Shown here piece by piece: positions 9,910 through 18,587 of a stretch of DNA of 39,433 nucleotides. The position numbers were made by a program, and so were the translations under genes. The stretch comes from an uncultured Acidobacteriia bacterium (GTDB lineage Bacteria; Acidobacteriota; Terriglobia; Bryobacterales; Bryobacteraceae). The DNA lies in assembly GCA_903909435.1 (NCBI GenBank), contig CAIVVT010000275.1, forward strand, positions 1 to 39,433. The letters are read 5' to 3'. How positions within the stretch are numbered: the stretch's first letter is position 1; every line of letters starts with the position of its first letter. Under the pieces are notes generated by a model. It was not told where the DNA came from. It saw only the letters and a list, made by a program, of their open reading frames with translations, and searched no databases.

Positions 9910-11109
9910 ATGCCCATCAAGGCGATGTTGGTCTTCGGGACCCGGCCTGAAGCCATTAAGCTGTGCCCGCTCGCAATCCACTTGAAAGCACACCCGGCTT
10001 TCCGTCAGGTGCGCGTTTGCGTTACGGGCCAACACCGGAGCCTCCTCGACAGCGCCATGACCACCTTCGGGGTCGCCCCCGATTACGACCTGGAAATCAT
10101 GTCGGACGGCCAGACCCTGGCTGCGGTGACGGCCCGCGTCTTGAGCCGTCTCGACGCGATCCTGGTCTCAGAATGCCCCGACATCGTCTATGTTCAGGGC
10201 GACACTACCTCCGCCTTTGCCGGTGCACTCGGCGCTTTCTACCGGGGAATCCCCGTTGCGCATGTGGAGGCTGGATTGCGCACCGGAGATCTCCGTTCCC
10301 CATTCCCCGAAGAGCTGAACCGTGTCCTGGCGGGAAGACTGAGCGCTTTGCATTTCGCACCGACGGAGCGGGCGGCCTGCAATCTCCGTCGTGAGGGCGT
10401 ACCGGAGTCCACGGTGTGGGTCACGGGCAACACCGGAATCGACGCTTTGTTATGGGTGGCCGCCCGGCTGCGCACGGGCGGGCTACCGGGCTACACCGGC
10501 CCTTTCAACCGGGAATCGAAGCACCTAATTCTGGTCACCGCGCACCGCCGGGAGAACCTCGGTGCGGGACTGGACGGCATCTGCACGGCGCTGCTCCGCA
10601 TCGCCGCCCGCGGAGACTGTGACGTGGTCTATTCTGTCCACCCAAATCCGAAAGTCCGTGAGCACGTGGGAAAGAGGTTGGGTGGCGTTCCGAGGATTCA
10701 GCTCCTGGAGCCGCTGGATTATGTCGCGTTCGTGGACCTGATGGGCCGGGCCGACCTGATCCTGACCGACTCTGGCGGGATTCAGGAAGAAGCACCCGCG
10801 CTGGGCAAGCCGGTGTTGGTGCTGAGGGATACCACGGAGCGCCAGGAGGCCATCGAGGCGGGCACCGCGTTGCTGGTTGGCACCGACCCGGACAGGATCT
10901 CGGCCGAGGTCTCCAAGTTGCTCGATTGCGAGCCGGCCCGGCTAGCGATGACAGCCGTTTGCAATCCTTTTGGCGACGGCCAGGCTTGCCGCCGGATTGC
11001 TGATGCAACTACTTCATTCTTCAAGAGAAACAACCGAATCGAGGAGGCTGTTTTTGTACCTACTGCTGCCACCTCAACCCTCGGAATCGCTTGCAGCACG
11101 GTCCTATAA
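9910..11109 (+). CDS. wecB: UDP-N-acetylglucosamine 2-epimerase (non-hydrolysing)
   Basis: Interconverts UDP-GlcNAc and UDP-ManNAc for surface polysaccharide synthesis, in the cytoplasm. The 399-residue protein starts with LVFGTRPEAIKLCPL and shows VTGQHR, VQGDTTSAFAGALGAFY, HVEAGLRTGD, PFPEELNR, VTGNTGIDAL, VTAHRRENLG and TDSGGIQEEAPALGKPVLVLRDTTERQE, all family motifs including the catalytic His/Glu/Asp positions. About 25 residues at the C-terminus exceed the usual length and run into the start of the next gene. It may serve the same polysaccharide pathway as the glycosylphosphotransferase at 1543, though the two are 7 kb apart. Confidence 0.95.
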   Translation: MPIKAMLVFGTRPEAIKLCPLAIHLKAHPAFRQVRVCVTGQHRSLLDSAMTTFGVAPDYDLEIMSDGQTLAAVTARVLSRLDAILVSECPDIVYVQGDTTSAFAGALGAFYRGIPVAHVEAGLRTGDLRSPFPEELNRVLAGRLSALHFAPTERAACNLRREGVPESTVWVTGNTGIDALLWVAARLRTGGLPGYTGPFNRESKHLILVTAHRRENLGAGLDGICTALLRIAARGDCDVVYSVHPNPKVREHVGKRLGGVPRIQLLEPLDYVAFVDLMGRADLILTDSGGIQEEAPALGKPVLVLRDTTERQEAIEAGTALLVGTDPDRISAEVSKLLDCEPARLAMTAVCNPFGDGQACRRIADATTSFFKRNNRIEEAVFVPTAATSTLGIACSTVL

Positions 11110-11129
11110 TCCAGGCGAGGTACAATCCG

Positions 11130-12182
11130 TTGCCACTGGAAGCACAGCAGTCGATTCGCACGCCGGGTGTTTGTTGCGGGACCCGGCCCGAAATAGAAGT
11201 TAGCGCCGCGCTCCGCGAGTTGATCCTGGGCCAGGATAGCGCCATTGAGGCGATTGCGCCGTACGTGGAGTTGTCCATGGCCGGGCTTGCGCCGGAGGGC
11301 AGACCGGCGGGCGTGTTCCTGCTGCTGGGGCCAACCGGAACGGGCAAGACCCGCACGGTGGAGGCGCTGGCGAAGGTGCTGCACGGGAGCGACCGGCACT
11401 TGCTGCGGATCGATTGCGGCGAGTTTCAGCTCGACCACGAAGTCGCCAAGCTCATTGGCGCGCCGCCGGGCTACCTGGGTCATCGCGAAACCCATCCCAT
11501 GTTGTCGCAGCAGAAGGTCAATGCGGTGACCAGCGAGCGATCACCGATCAGCCTGATCCTGTTCGACGAAATTGAAAAGGCGGCGCCATCCTTCAGCCGA
11601 ATCCTGCTGGCGGTATTGGACCGCGCGACGTTGAAACTGGGCGACAACACGAGTGTGAACTTCGAAAACAGCCTGATTTTCCTGACATCCAATCTGGGAT
11701 CCCGCGCGATGCTGTCGGAACTCTCCGGCGGCGTCGGATTCTCCACCGGGCAAGCCCAATCGGAGGGTGGGAGCCGGAGCAAGTTGAGCCGGATCGCGTT
11801 GAACGAGGTCCGGCGGCGATTCTCGCCGGAATTCGTCAACCGGATCGACGAGGTGGTTACCTATCAGCCGTTGGATCGAACGGCACTGGAGGGCATTCTC
11901 ACGCTGCAGTTGGCGGTACTGCGAGACCACATCCAGTCCAGGCTCGGATCCGAGAGCTTCGAACTGATACTCTCCAGTCGGGCACACCGATTCCTGCTCG
12001 ACGCGGGCGCTAGCGCTGCTTACGGCGCGCGTGAGCTGAAGCGGGCAATTCACAGACTGCTGATGCAGCCGCTGGCAAGACAGTTGGCTCGAAAGCAGAT
12101 CCCGGTCGCCTCGACTGTCCACGTTGACGCCAATGTGCGGGACGGGACATTGGAGTTCGCGGCATTGAAGCGAGCAGCGTAG
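11130..12182 (+). CDS. single-domain ClpB/ClpA D2-like AAA+ ATPase
   Basis: A protein of about 350 residues that corresponds only to the second AAA+ module of Clp/Hsp100 unfoldases. It shows LILGQDSAIEAI, Walker A GPTGTGKT, an aromatic pore-loop version PPGYLGH, Walker B LILFDEIEKA, sensor 1 FLTSNLGSR, the arginine-finger region RRFSPEFVNRIDE, and the sensor-2 YGARELKR with the C-terminal small domain. There is no N-domain, no first AAA+ ring, no zinc finger and no ClpP-binding loop that I can see. TTG at 11130 (GGCGAGG upstream) is chosen; TTG at 11091 would overlap wecB. Probably a protein-remodelling ATPase of unknown client. Placement after wecB may be coincidence. Confidence 0.85.
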   Translation: MPLEAQQSIRTPGVCCGTRPEIEVSAALRELILGQDSAIEAIAPYVELSMAGLAPEGRPAGVFLLLGPTGTGKTRTVEALAKVLHGSDRHLLRIDCGEFQLDHEVAKLIGAPPGYLGHRETHPMLSQQKVNAVTSERSPISLILFDEIEKAAPSFSRILLAVLDRATLKLGDNTSVNFENSLIFLTSNLGSRAMLSELSGGVGFSTGQAQSEGGSRSKLSRIALNEVRRRFSPEFVNRIDEVVTYQPLDRTALEGILTLQLAVLRDHIQSRLGSESFELILSSRAHRFLLDAGASAAYGARELKRAIHRLLMQPLARQLARKQIPVASTVHVDANVRDGTLEFAALKRAA

Positions 12183-12205
12183 TTACCAGGCGGAAGGAAC
12201 GGGTC

Positions 12206-12556
12206 TCAGGGCGTGGAGGATGACGGGCGCACCAAGTCGATCAACTCGTTGAGCGCGACCAGGAAGTTGAGGAACCCCAAGGCGCTCAGCCCGCCGCGGA
12301 AGTGACGGCTCAGGAGAACGAATTGCCAGGATTGGGGGATGAACTGGTGGACATTCCGCTCGTAGATATCAAGCCACGGCGCCAAAACCAGCAAGACGCC
12401 CAGTTCGATGCAAAACAGCGCGAAAACTGCCGGCCCGAGATAGTGGTACCAGCGGCGGCGGGAAGGCCCAGCGGGGGGAACGTTGGGTGGTGGAACCGGG
12501 GAGGGAGCTGAGGCGAGAGGGACTCGCAGATGCGGGGAGTGGCCGTTGTCGCTCAT
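12206..12556 (-). CDS. small membrane protein of unknown function
   Basis: A 116-residue protein with a proline-rich, probably cytoplasmic N-terminus (about residues 1-35) followed by two hydrophobic segments: near 40-62 (YLGPAVFALFCIELGVLLVL) and near 88-106 (GLSALGFLNFLVALNELIDL). Its ATG overlaps the stop of rnhB by ATGA, so it is translationally coupled as the last gene of the ffh-to-rnhB operon. I do not recognise a family. Length and coupling suggest a real gene rather than chance. Confidence 0.65.
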   Translation of the reverse strand: MSDNGHSPHLRVPLASAPSPVPPPNVPPAGPSRRRWYHYLGPAVFALFCIELGVLLVLAPWLDIYERNVHQFIPQSWQFVLLSRHFRGGLSALGFLNFLVALNELIDLVRPSSSTP

Positions 12557-13167
12557 CTGGCCACCTGAGCGGCCGCAGCCACAGGAGCATAGGATCTCCG
12601 ATGTAGGTCCGTTATCCCGAGCCTCCGCAGAGCGTCCTTGTGCTCTTGCGTGGGATAGCCTTTGTGGCGCGCCAGCCCATAGCCGGGGTAACGCCGGTCG
12701 AGATCCAACATGCAGGCGTCGCGGCTGGTCTTAGCCAGGATGGAGGCAGCGGCGATGCATTCCACCTGGGCATCGCCCTTGATGATGCCGCGCTGAGGGC
12801 CCGGCCAGTCGATCGTCAAAGCATCAATCAACAGGAAATCGGGCGCGGGAACGAGCGCGTCCACGGCGCGCTTCATCGCCAATCGCGAAGCCTGATAGAT
12901 ATTGATGCTGTCAATTTCGGTTGCATCAGCAATTCCAATCGCCCAGGAAACAGCATTCGACCGGATGACGGCCGCCAGTTGTTCGCGACGGGCAGGAGTG
13001 AGCGCCTTCGAATCCGCCAGCCCTGCTATCCGACGGACTGGGTCTAGAATCACGGCAGCTGCGTAGACAGGGCCAAACAGGGCACCCCGGCCGGCCTCAT
13101 CGGCACCCGCGACCAGCAAGTACCCTTGGAGGCGGAGTACGTCTTCGTGCTCGCTGGTGCAGCGCAT
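12553..13167 (-). CDS. rnhB: ribonuclease HII
   Basis: Cuts RNA in RNA-DNA hybrids and at single embedded ribonucleotides. The catalytic DEAGRG motif (VAGADEAGRGALFGPVYAAAV) is near residues 22-27. Later acidic residues are in FLLIDALTID, and the KGDAQVECIAAASILAKTSRD segment is characteristic of RNase HII. I start at 13167 (MRCTSEHEDVL), which puts the motif at its normal distance; the open frame extends 27 residues further upstream. It follows rplS in the classical trmD-rplS-rnhB order and overlaps the next gene by 4 nt. Confidence 0.95.
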   Translation of the reverse strand: MRCTSEHEDVLRLQGYLLVAGADEAGRGALFGPVYAAAVILDPVRRIAGLADSKALTPARREQLAAVIRSNAVSWAIGIADATEIDSINIYQASRLAMKRAVDALVPAPDFLLIDALTIDWPGPQRGIIKGDAQVECIAAASILAKTSRDACMLDLDRRYPGYGLARHKGYPTQEHKDALRRLGITDLHRRSYAPVAAAAQVAR

Positions 13168-13354
13168 GAAGCAGGTGGAGGCTACCTCCAAGTCTCCTCT
13201 GGAAGTGTCCAACGCCAGGAAGAGACACCGACAGCGGACAGGGCGCAACCGGGAAGCGCGACGTCAAACGTCGCTTGCAGCGGGAGCGTCAACTGGGTGC
13301 ACATTGAGGATTGCTCGATGCCAACCCGGGACAGCAATACCGAGGCGCGTGCGC

Positions 13355-13708
13355 CTATTCGCGCGCGCGCTCCTTCAAGCGGGCAGCCTTGCCCTTGAGG
13401 CCGCGCAGATAGTACAGTTTGGCGCGGCGGACACGCCCCGTGCGAACGATGTCGATATGGTCGATAACCGGTGCGTGGACCGGGAAAATGCGCTCGACAC
13501 CGGTGCCAAAACTGGTCTTGCGAACCGTGATGGTCTCGCCGATCCCGGTGTTGTTACGGGAGATGACCGTGCCTTCGAAGGCCTGCAGCCGTTCCTTGTC
13601 GCCTTCCTTAATCTTCACGTGAACGCGGATGGTATCACCGATCCGGAACTCCGGAAGGTCGGTACGCTTACTCTTGTTGAGCAGCTTCTGCAGAATGGGG
13701 TTCATCAT
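13355..13708 (-). CDS. rplS: 50S ribosomal protein L19
   Basis: A 117-residue protein at the 30S/50S interface. [26 protein letters not shown], the RITVRK-like [18 protein letters not shown] and [21 protein letters not shown] are family-typical. Start at 13708, or the adjacent Met codon at 13705; a GGAG lies about 8 nt upstream. It overlaps the end of trmD by about 41 nt in another frame, an unusually long overlap for this gene pair. Confidence 0.96.
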   Translation of the reverse strand: MMNPILQKLLNKSKRTDLPEFRIGDTIRVHVKIKEGDKERLQAFEGTVISRNNTGIGETITVRKTSFGTGVERIFPVHAPVIDHIDIVRTGRVRRAKLYYLRGLKGKAARLKERARE

Positions 13709-14462
13709 GGCCTGACTCCGTTCCTTTCAAAATCTTTTCAGCGGGCTTCCGGTCCGCCGCCAACCGGCGTAGCAGATCCGGACGAAGCCGGCTCATTTTT
13801 TCAAGCGCGGCACTTTTGCGCCACTTGCGGATTTCCTTATGGTTCCCGCCCAGCAGCACTTCCGGCGCGCTCCAACCTCGAAAAACGGCGGGCCGCGTAT
13901 AGTGGGGGCAATCCAGCAGGAACTCGCCGCCATCGTCCGCGTCGCTGAACGACTCGTGGAGCGAGGAGTCCTGGTTGCCAAGCACTCCCGGGATCAACCG
14001 GGAGACGGCATCCACTATCAGCGCGGCGCCTAATTCGCCGCCGCTCAAAACAAAATTCCCGACCGAGATTTCCTCGTCGGCCAAATGCTCGCTTACCCGT
14101 TCATCCACGCCCTCGTAGCGGCCGCAGATCAGGAGCACCTGATTAAACTCTAGCAGCCGCCGGGCAGCCTGCTGATCGAACAGCGGTCCGTGGGCGGAAA
14201 GTAACGCAACCCGATCCCTGACCGGATCCCGCTCCGGGAGGATCGACTCCACCGCATCGAACAACGGCTGAGGCTTCAGAACCATACCTTCGCCGCCGCC
14301 AAAAGGCCGATCGTCCACGCTTTTGTGGACGTCCGAGGTCCAGTCGCGAAGATTGTGGACGCTGACGTCCAATAACCCTGCAGCCACGCCTCGCGCCACA
14401 ACCCCGAAATCCAACGGCCCCCGAAAGAACTCAGGGAAGATCGTCAGGAGGTGAAACTTCAT
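13668..14462 (-). CDS. trmD: tRNA (guanine-N1-)-methyltransferase
   Basis: SAM-dependent methylation of G37 in tRNAs with a G36, preventing +1 frameshifts. The 264-residue protein has the trefoil-knot SPOUT signature: [46 protein letters not shown], the [25 protein letters not shown] block and [21 protein letters not shown]. The last 15 or so residues extend beyond the usual end and overlap rplS. Its ATG overlaps the rimM stop by 4 nt, so the two are coupled. Confidence 0.96.
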   Translation of the reverse strand: MKFHLLTIFPEFFRGPLDFGVVARGVAAGLLDVSVHNLRDWTSDVHKSVDDRPFGGGEGMVLKPQPLFDAVESILPERDPVRDRVALLSAHGPLFDQQAARRLLEFNQVLLICGRYEGVDERVSEHLADEEISVGNFVLSGGELGAALIVDAVSRLIPGVLGNQDSSLHESFSDADDGGEFLLDCPHYTRPAVFRGWSAPEVLLGGNHKEIRKWRKSAALEKMSRLRPDLLRRLAADRKPAEKILKGTESGHDEPHSAEAAQQE

Positions 14463-15049
14463 TCCGGCTTTGCCGGCGCACCACTTGGCCCGGCGTTCAA
14501 TTCCAGCAGGCCTTCGGGAGGATCGATCAGAATCTTCCTTCCGGCTAGGTCAACTTCAACACAGATTGCCTTCACAAAAGGCACCAAAGCCGGTTCGCCG
14601 CCAGTGTCCGCCGTCACCTCCAGGGTAACAAACGGGCCACCATAATCCTGCCAACCTGTCACTTGGCCCAAACTCAGCCCGCTGGTGACATTCTCAACCA
14701 CGCAGCCGAGCAGGTCGGAAAGCCAGATCTCACCCTCGGGAGCAGTCGGCCTGGCCTCGCGGCTGACAAACACCCTGGCGTTTACAAGAGCTTCGGCTTC
14801 CGTGGCCGATTTGAAACCATCAAAACGCAGCGCCAAACACCCTGAGTAGAGCCGCGCTTCGGCGACCTTCAACGACGCAGGCTGCTGGTCTGCTCCGGCT
14901 CTAAACCAACTACCGCCGGCCAGCCGGACATGAACCGCAGGCAATGCCGTGTACCAGTCAGGGGTCTGGTCACCTTTGGCGAAAAGTTCACCCCGCAGTC
15001 CCCGCACACGCCCTAGCCGCGCTACTTCGAGCCAGTTACTGTGATACAC
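14459..15049 (-). CDS. rimM: 16S rRNA processing protein RimM
   Basis: Assists maturation of the 30S head by binding S19. The protein has the N-terminal RimM barrel (EVARLGRVRGLRGELFAKG) and the PRC-barrel C-terminal half (LLGCVVENVTSGLSLGQVTGWQDYGG, VPFVKAICVEVDLAGRKILIDPPEGLLELN). I chose the GTG at 15049, 11 nt after a GGAG, leaving a 16-nt gap after khpA; a TTG at 15082 is in the same frame but would overlap khpA. At about 196 residues it is slightly long. Confidence 0.92.
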   Translation of the reverse strand: MYHSNWLEVARLGRVRGLRGELFAKGDQTPDWYTALPAVHVRLAGGSWFRAGADQQPASLKVAEARLYSGCLALRFDGFKSATEAEALVNARVFVSREARPTAPEGEIWLSDLLGCVVENVTSGLSLGQVTGWQDYGGPFVTLEVTADTGGEPALVPFVKAICVEVDLAGRKILIDPPEGLLELNAGPSGAPAKPE

Positions 15050-15065
15050 CCCTGGAGAATCTCCT

Positions 15066-15305
15066 CTACTCGAGGATCTCAAGAGAAAAGCGCCGGTTCA
15101 GCTTCGTGCCAACCGCAGCGAGCAAAGTCCGCATGGAGCGAGCTGTCCGGCCCTGCTTCCCAATCACTTTGCCGATGTCCTCGGGAGCAACCTTCAACTC
15201 GTAGATCGTGGCGTGCTCGCCCTTGGTTTCGCGCACCGCGACTGAGTCGGGAGCGTCCACGAGAGCCCGAGCGATCTCTTCAATCATCTCTTTGACTTCG
15301 GCCAT
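15066..15305 (-). CDS. khpA: KH-domain RNA-binding protein KhpA
   Basis: A 79-residue single KH domain protein, starting MAEVKEMIEEIARALVDAP. The RNA-binding GxxG loop is GKQG in DIGKVIGKQGRTARSMRTLL. In other bacteria KhpA pairs with KhpB/EloR to bind many RNAs and affect cell division. A GGGAG lies 8 nt before the chosen ATG at 15305; the open frame continues upstream for 15 residues. It lies between rpsP and rimM, its usual place. Confidence 0.95.
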   Translation of the reverse strand: MAEVKEMIEEIARALVDAPDSVAVRETKGEHATIYELKVAPEDIGKVIGKQGRTARSMRTLLAAVGTKLNRRFSLEILE

Positions 15306-15368
15306 ATTCCCGTCTCCCCAACCCCGCCACTCGCCGGATCCGTGGATCACGACAGTCCAGAAATGCGG

Positions 15369-15632
15369 CTAGGCTACTACCGGCTGCTCCACCGCGGGAG
15401 CAGGGTACTTCTTGAGCAGCCGCGCCACTGTCGGCGACAGCCGGGCGCCGTCCTTGTTCCAATGTTCAATCCGCTCGTAGTTCAGTACGGCCACGGCCGG
15501 ATCGGCGACGGGGTCGTAATGCCCCACCACTTCCAGGGCAGTACTGTCGCGCGAACGTTCTTTTTCGATTACCACCACACGGTAGGTCGGTTTTTTCTTG
15601 GCGCCAAAACGGGCCAGTCTGATCATCAGCAT
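15369..15632 (-). CDS. rpsP: 30S ribosomal protein S16
   Basis: An 87-residue ribosomal protein needed for 30S assembly. MIRLARFGAKKKPTYRVVV and NYERIEHWNKDGARLSPTVARLLKK match the family. Start is either the Met codon at 15632 or the second at 15626; the latter gives the standard MIRLARFG N-terminus. It follows ffh in the operon with about 70 nt between them. Confidence 0.97.
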   Translation of the reverse strand: MLMIRLARFGAKKKPTYRVVVIEKERSRDSTALEVVGHYDPVADPAVAVLNYERIEHWNKDGARLSPTVARLLKKYPAPAVEQPVVA

Positions 15633-15700
15633 CTTCGTTATTCTCTGCTCACTCAGCGTTAAAGTAATTCGTCAGCAATTGCGGCCAGGCCATCCCCTGC

Positions 15701-17065
15701 TCAGCGCCCAAACAGGCTGCCGAGGTCGCCGGGGAACGGCAACTTGAACTTACCCATCTTCTTGCCCAGCAGACCGCCGGACATCGACTTCATCATTTTA
15801 CGGGCCTGCCCGTATTGCTTGAGAAGGTTGTTGACATCGTTCACCGACGTACCACTACCCTTGGCAATCCGCCTCCGGCGCACGCCGTTGATAATCATGT
15901 GATTGGCACGTTCCTTGGGAGTCATCGAATTGATGATCGCCACGGTACGGCCAATCTCTTTCGGATCGATCTTAACGTTCTTCAGTTCCTTGAGCGCGCC
16001 AATGCCGGGCATCAAGCCGAGCAGCGACTCCAGCGGACCCAACTTGGAGAGTTGCTTCAGCTGGTCGCGGAAATCTTCCAGCGTGAAGTCGTCCTCAAGC
16101 AGCTTGCGCTGCATCTCCTCGGCCTGCTTGGTGTCGACATTCTGCTCCACTTTTTCAATGAAGCTGAGGACGTCGCCCATGCCGAGAATCCTGGACGCCA
16201 CGCGGTCCGGATGAAACAGCTCAAATGCGTCGCTTTTTTCGCCCGTGCCAACGAACTTCAGCGGCTGGCCCGTAATGTGGCGAATCGACAGCGCCGCGCC
16301 GCCCCTGGCGTCACCGTCCATCTTGGTCAGAATCACGCCCGTGATCCCCAACCGTTTGTGAAACTCTTCGGCGCTCTTCACCGCGTCCTGGCCCGTCATC
16401 GCGTCGGCGACAAAGAGCAGCTCAGTGGGATTCAGCGCGGCCTTCAACTGCTCCAACTCCACCATCAGGTCGTCGTCGAGGTGCAGACGGCCGGCCGTGT
16501 CCACCAGAACGATATCACGCCCACTCTGTTCGGCTTCGCGCCGGGCGCCTTTGGCCAGTTCCAGCGGCTGCTGCCCGGGCTCACCCGCGTAGCAAGGAAT
16601 TTCGACGCCTTTAGCCACCACGGCCAGTTGTTCACGGGCCGCGGGACGGTACACGTCCACGGATACCACCAGCGGGCGATGGCCATTCTTCGAGAGGTAG
16701 CGCGCCAGCTTGCCGGTGGATGTCGTCTTACCGGAGCCCTGTAGTCCCACGATCATGATCACGGTGGGCGGAGCGTTGGCTGTCCGAATGCGGCTGGCGT
16801 GCTGGCCCAGAACGCTGATCAGTTCGTCCCGAACGATCTTGATAACCTGCTGCGCCGGGCTGAAGGAGGAAAGCACCTCCTGCCCCATCGCTTTGACACG
16901 CACACCCTCGATGAACGCCTTGACGACTTTAAAGTGGACGTCGGCCTCAAGGAGAGCGACACGGATCTCCTTTAAGGCGGCCTCCATATTGGCGGCCGTC
17001 AATTTGCCCTCGCCGCGCAGGTTCTTAAAAACCCGCTGTAGCTTGTCGCTCAATGAATCAAACAT
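15701..17065 (-). CDS. ffh: signal recognition particle protein Ffh
   Basis: SRP54 GTPase that binds signal sequences of nascent membrane proteins and docks with FtsY. The N domain begins MFDSLSDKLQRVFKNLRGEG. The G domain has GLQGSGKTTSTGKLA, DVYRPAAREQL, VDTAGRL and TKMDGDARGGAAL. The C-terminal M domain is methionine-rich (LLGLMPGIGALKELKN, MIINGVRRRRIAKGSGTSVNDVN, MMKSMSGG). Start at 17065 gives the standard N-terminus; the frame runs 10 residues further. It is the first gene of the leftward operon. The 245-bp divergent gap before the alcohol dehydrogenase gene should hold its promoter, but I cannot assign boxes. Confidence 0.97.
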   Translation of the reverse strand: MFDSLSDKLQRVFKNLRGEGKLTAANMEAALKEIRVALLEADVHFKVVKAFIEGVRVKAMGQEVLSSFSPAQQVIKIVRDELISVLGQHASRIRTANAPPTVIMIVGLQGSGKTTSTGKLARYLSKNGHRPLVVSVDVYRPAAREQLAVVAKGVEIPCYAGEPGQQPLELAKGARREAEQSGRDIVLVDTAGRLHLDDDLMVELEQLKAALNPTELLFVADAMTGQDAVKSAEEFHKRLGITGVILTKMDGDARGGAALSIRHITGQPLKFVGTGEKSDAFELFHPDRVASRILGMGDVLSFIEKVEQNVDTKQAEEMQRKLLEDDFTLEDFRDQLKQLSKLGPLESLLGLMPGIGALKELKNVKIDPKEIGRTVAIINSMTPKERANHMIINGVRRRRIAKGSGTSVNDVNNLLKQYGQARKMMKSMSGGLLGKKMGKFKLPFPGDLGSLFGR

Positions 17066-17310
17066 GTGAGTGAGGGTGCACATCCCACCGCTCAACCCTC
17101 CCCGATCGTCTCAGGTCCGAGGGGTTCGACGGCAGGGCACACGACTGCTAACGCAGTATCCAACTAGTATAGCAGCCACGCTGCCAATTCCCATCGGCGG
17201 TACCCAGGTGAGATGCCCGCTCGACGCCGGCCGAGGATCTTCCTGCCGGAAAAAGCTTGCCGCTAACGCCAGACTCGCCAAGGGAACATCCGATAAGATG
17301 CTAGACAATT

Positions 17311-18471
17311 ATGCTGAATTTCACCTACCAAAACCCAACCAAGATCCTTTTCGGCAAGGGGCAGATCGCGAACATCGGCGCCGAGATCCCCGCAGGCGCC
17401 AGAGTCCTCCTGACGTATGGCGGCGGGAGCATTCACCGTAACGGCGTCTACGAACAGACAGTTAAGGCCCTGGCCGGGCATACGGTTTTTGAGTTTGGGG
17501 GCATCGAGCCGAATCCTGAATACAAGACCCTGATGCAAGCCGTGGAGTTGGGACGCCGGGAGAAGGTCGATCTTCTGCTGGCTGCCGGCGGAGGCTCTGT
17601 CCTCGACGGCACGAAGTTCATCGGGGCTGCCATCCCGTTTGAGGGAGCGCCGTGGGACATCCTGACCAAACGTTCTCCGGTCAAGACGGCCGTCCCTTTG
17701 GCCTCTATCCTGACGCTGCCGGCCACGGGCTCAGAATCGAATTCGTTTGCCGTGATCAGCCGCGCGGAAACCAGCCAGAAGCTGGCCTTTTCATCGCTGT
17801 TCGGCTACCCCGTGTTCTCCGTACTTGATCCGGAGGTTACCTTCTCCCTCCCGCCGCGGCAAGTGTCGAACGGCGTAGTGGACGCCTTCGTCCACACCGT
17901 CGAACAGTATCTGACATTCCCGGTGGGCGCGCACTTGCAGGACCGTTTTGCGGAGTCGATTCTGCAGACGCTGATCGAAGTCGGCCCACAAACACTTGCT
18001 AAACCAGCGGATTACGAACTGCGCGCGAGTTTTGTTTGGGCGGCAACCATGGCGCTCAACGGCCTGATTGGCCAGGGCGTCCCGCAGGATTGGTCCACGC
18101 ATATGATCGGCCACGAACTGACAGCCTTGTACGGCATCGATCACGCACGAACGCTGGCCAGCGTGCTGCCGCATTTGCTGCGCGTGCATGCGGAGAACAA
18201 AGGGGAGAAACTACTCCAGTTTGCCGACCGGGTTTGGGGCATTCGCGAAGGCGCACCGGAACAGCGAATTGAGGCGGGCATCAAGGCCACCGAGAAGTTC
18301 TTCGAATCGCTGGGCGTGCCGACGCGGCTGACGGCATACGAGCAGGTTAAGGCCGATACGCCAGCCACGGTCGCCCACCGACTGACGGCCAGCGGAATGA
18401 CCCGCCTGGGAGAGCGCCAGGCAGTGACGCCGGAGTCCGTCGAAAAGATCCTTGAACTGAGCCTAGCCTAA
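17311..18471 (+). CDS. iron-containing alcohol dehydrogenase (YqhD/BDH type)
   Basis: Probably an NADPH-dependent aldehyde reductase or butanol dehydrogenase-like enzyme. The 386-residue protein starts FTYQNPTKILFGKGQ, then has YGGGSI and the dinucleotide-binding AAGGGSVLDGTKFI. The metal ligands appear as Asp191 and His195 (DAFVHTVEQYL), then a His in STHMIGHELTALYG (264 or 268) and His278 (IDHARTL). In YqhD these hold zinc or iron. Length equals that of YqhD. The start lacks a clear ribosome site. The role would be detoxification of short aldehydes; substrate is inferred only from family. Confidence 0.92.
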   Translation: MLNFTYQNPTKILFGKGQIANIGAEIPAGARVLLTYGGGSIHRNGVYEQTVKALAGHTVFEFGGIEPNPEYKTLMQAVELGRREKVDLLLAAGGGSVLDGTKFIGAAIPFEGAPWDILTKRSPVKTAVPLASILTLPATGSESNSFAVISRAETSQKLAFSSLFGYPVFSVLDPEVTFSLPPRQVSNGVVDAFVHTVEQYLTFPVGAHLQDRFAESILQTLIEVGPQTLAKPADYELRASFVWAATMALNGLIGQGVPQDWSTHMIGHELTALYGIDHARTLASVLPHLLRVHAENKGEKLLQFADRVWGIREGAPEQRIEAGIKATEKFFESLGVPTRLTAYEQVKADTPATVAHRLTASGMTRLGERQAVTPESVEKILELSLA

Positions 18472-18587
18472 GTGGGCGAGAAGTTGTAGAGCGGCGGGCG
18501 GTGGCGTGCGATCCAGCGATCGGCGCGCGCACCGCTCATGGCTTTGGAGGACACTACGAATGGGCCCACCCGCTCGCCCTAAGCGTT

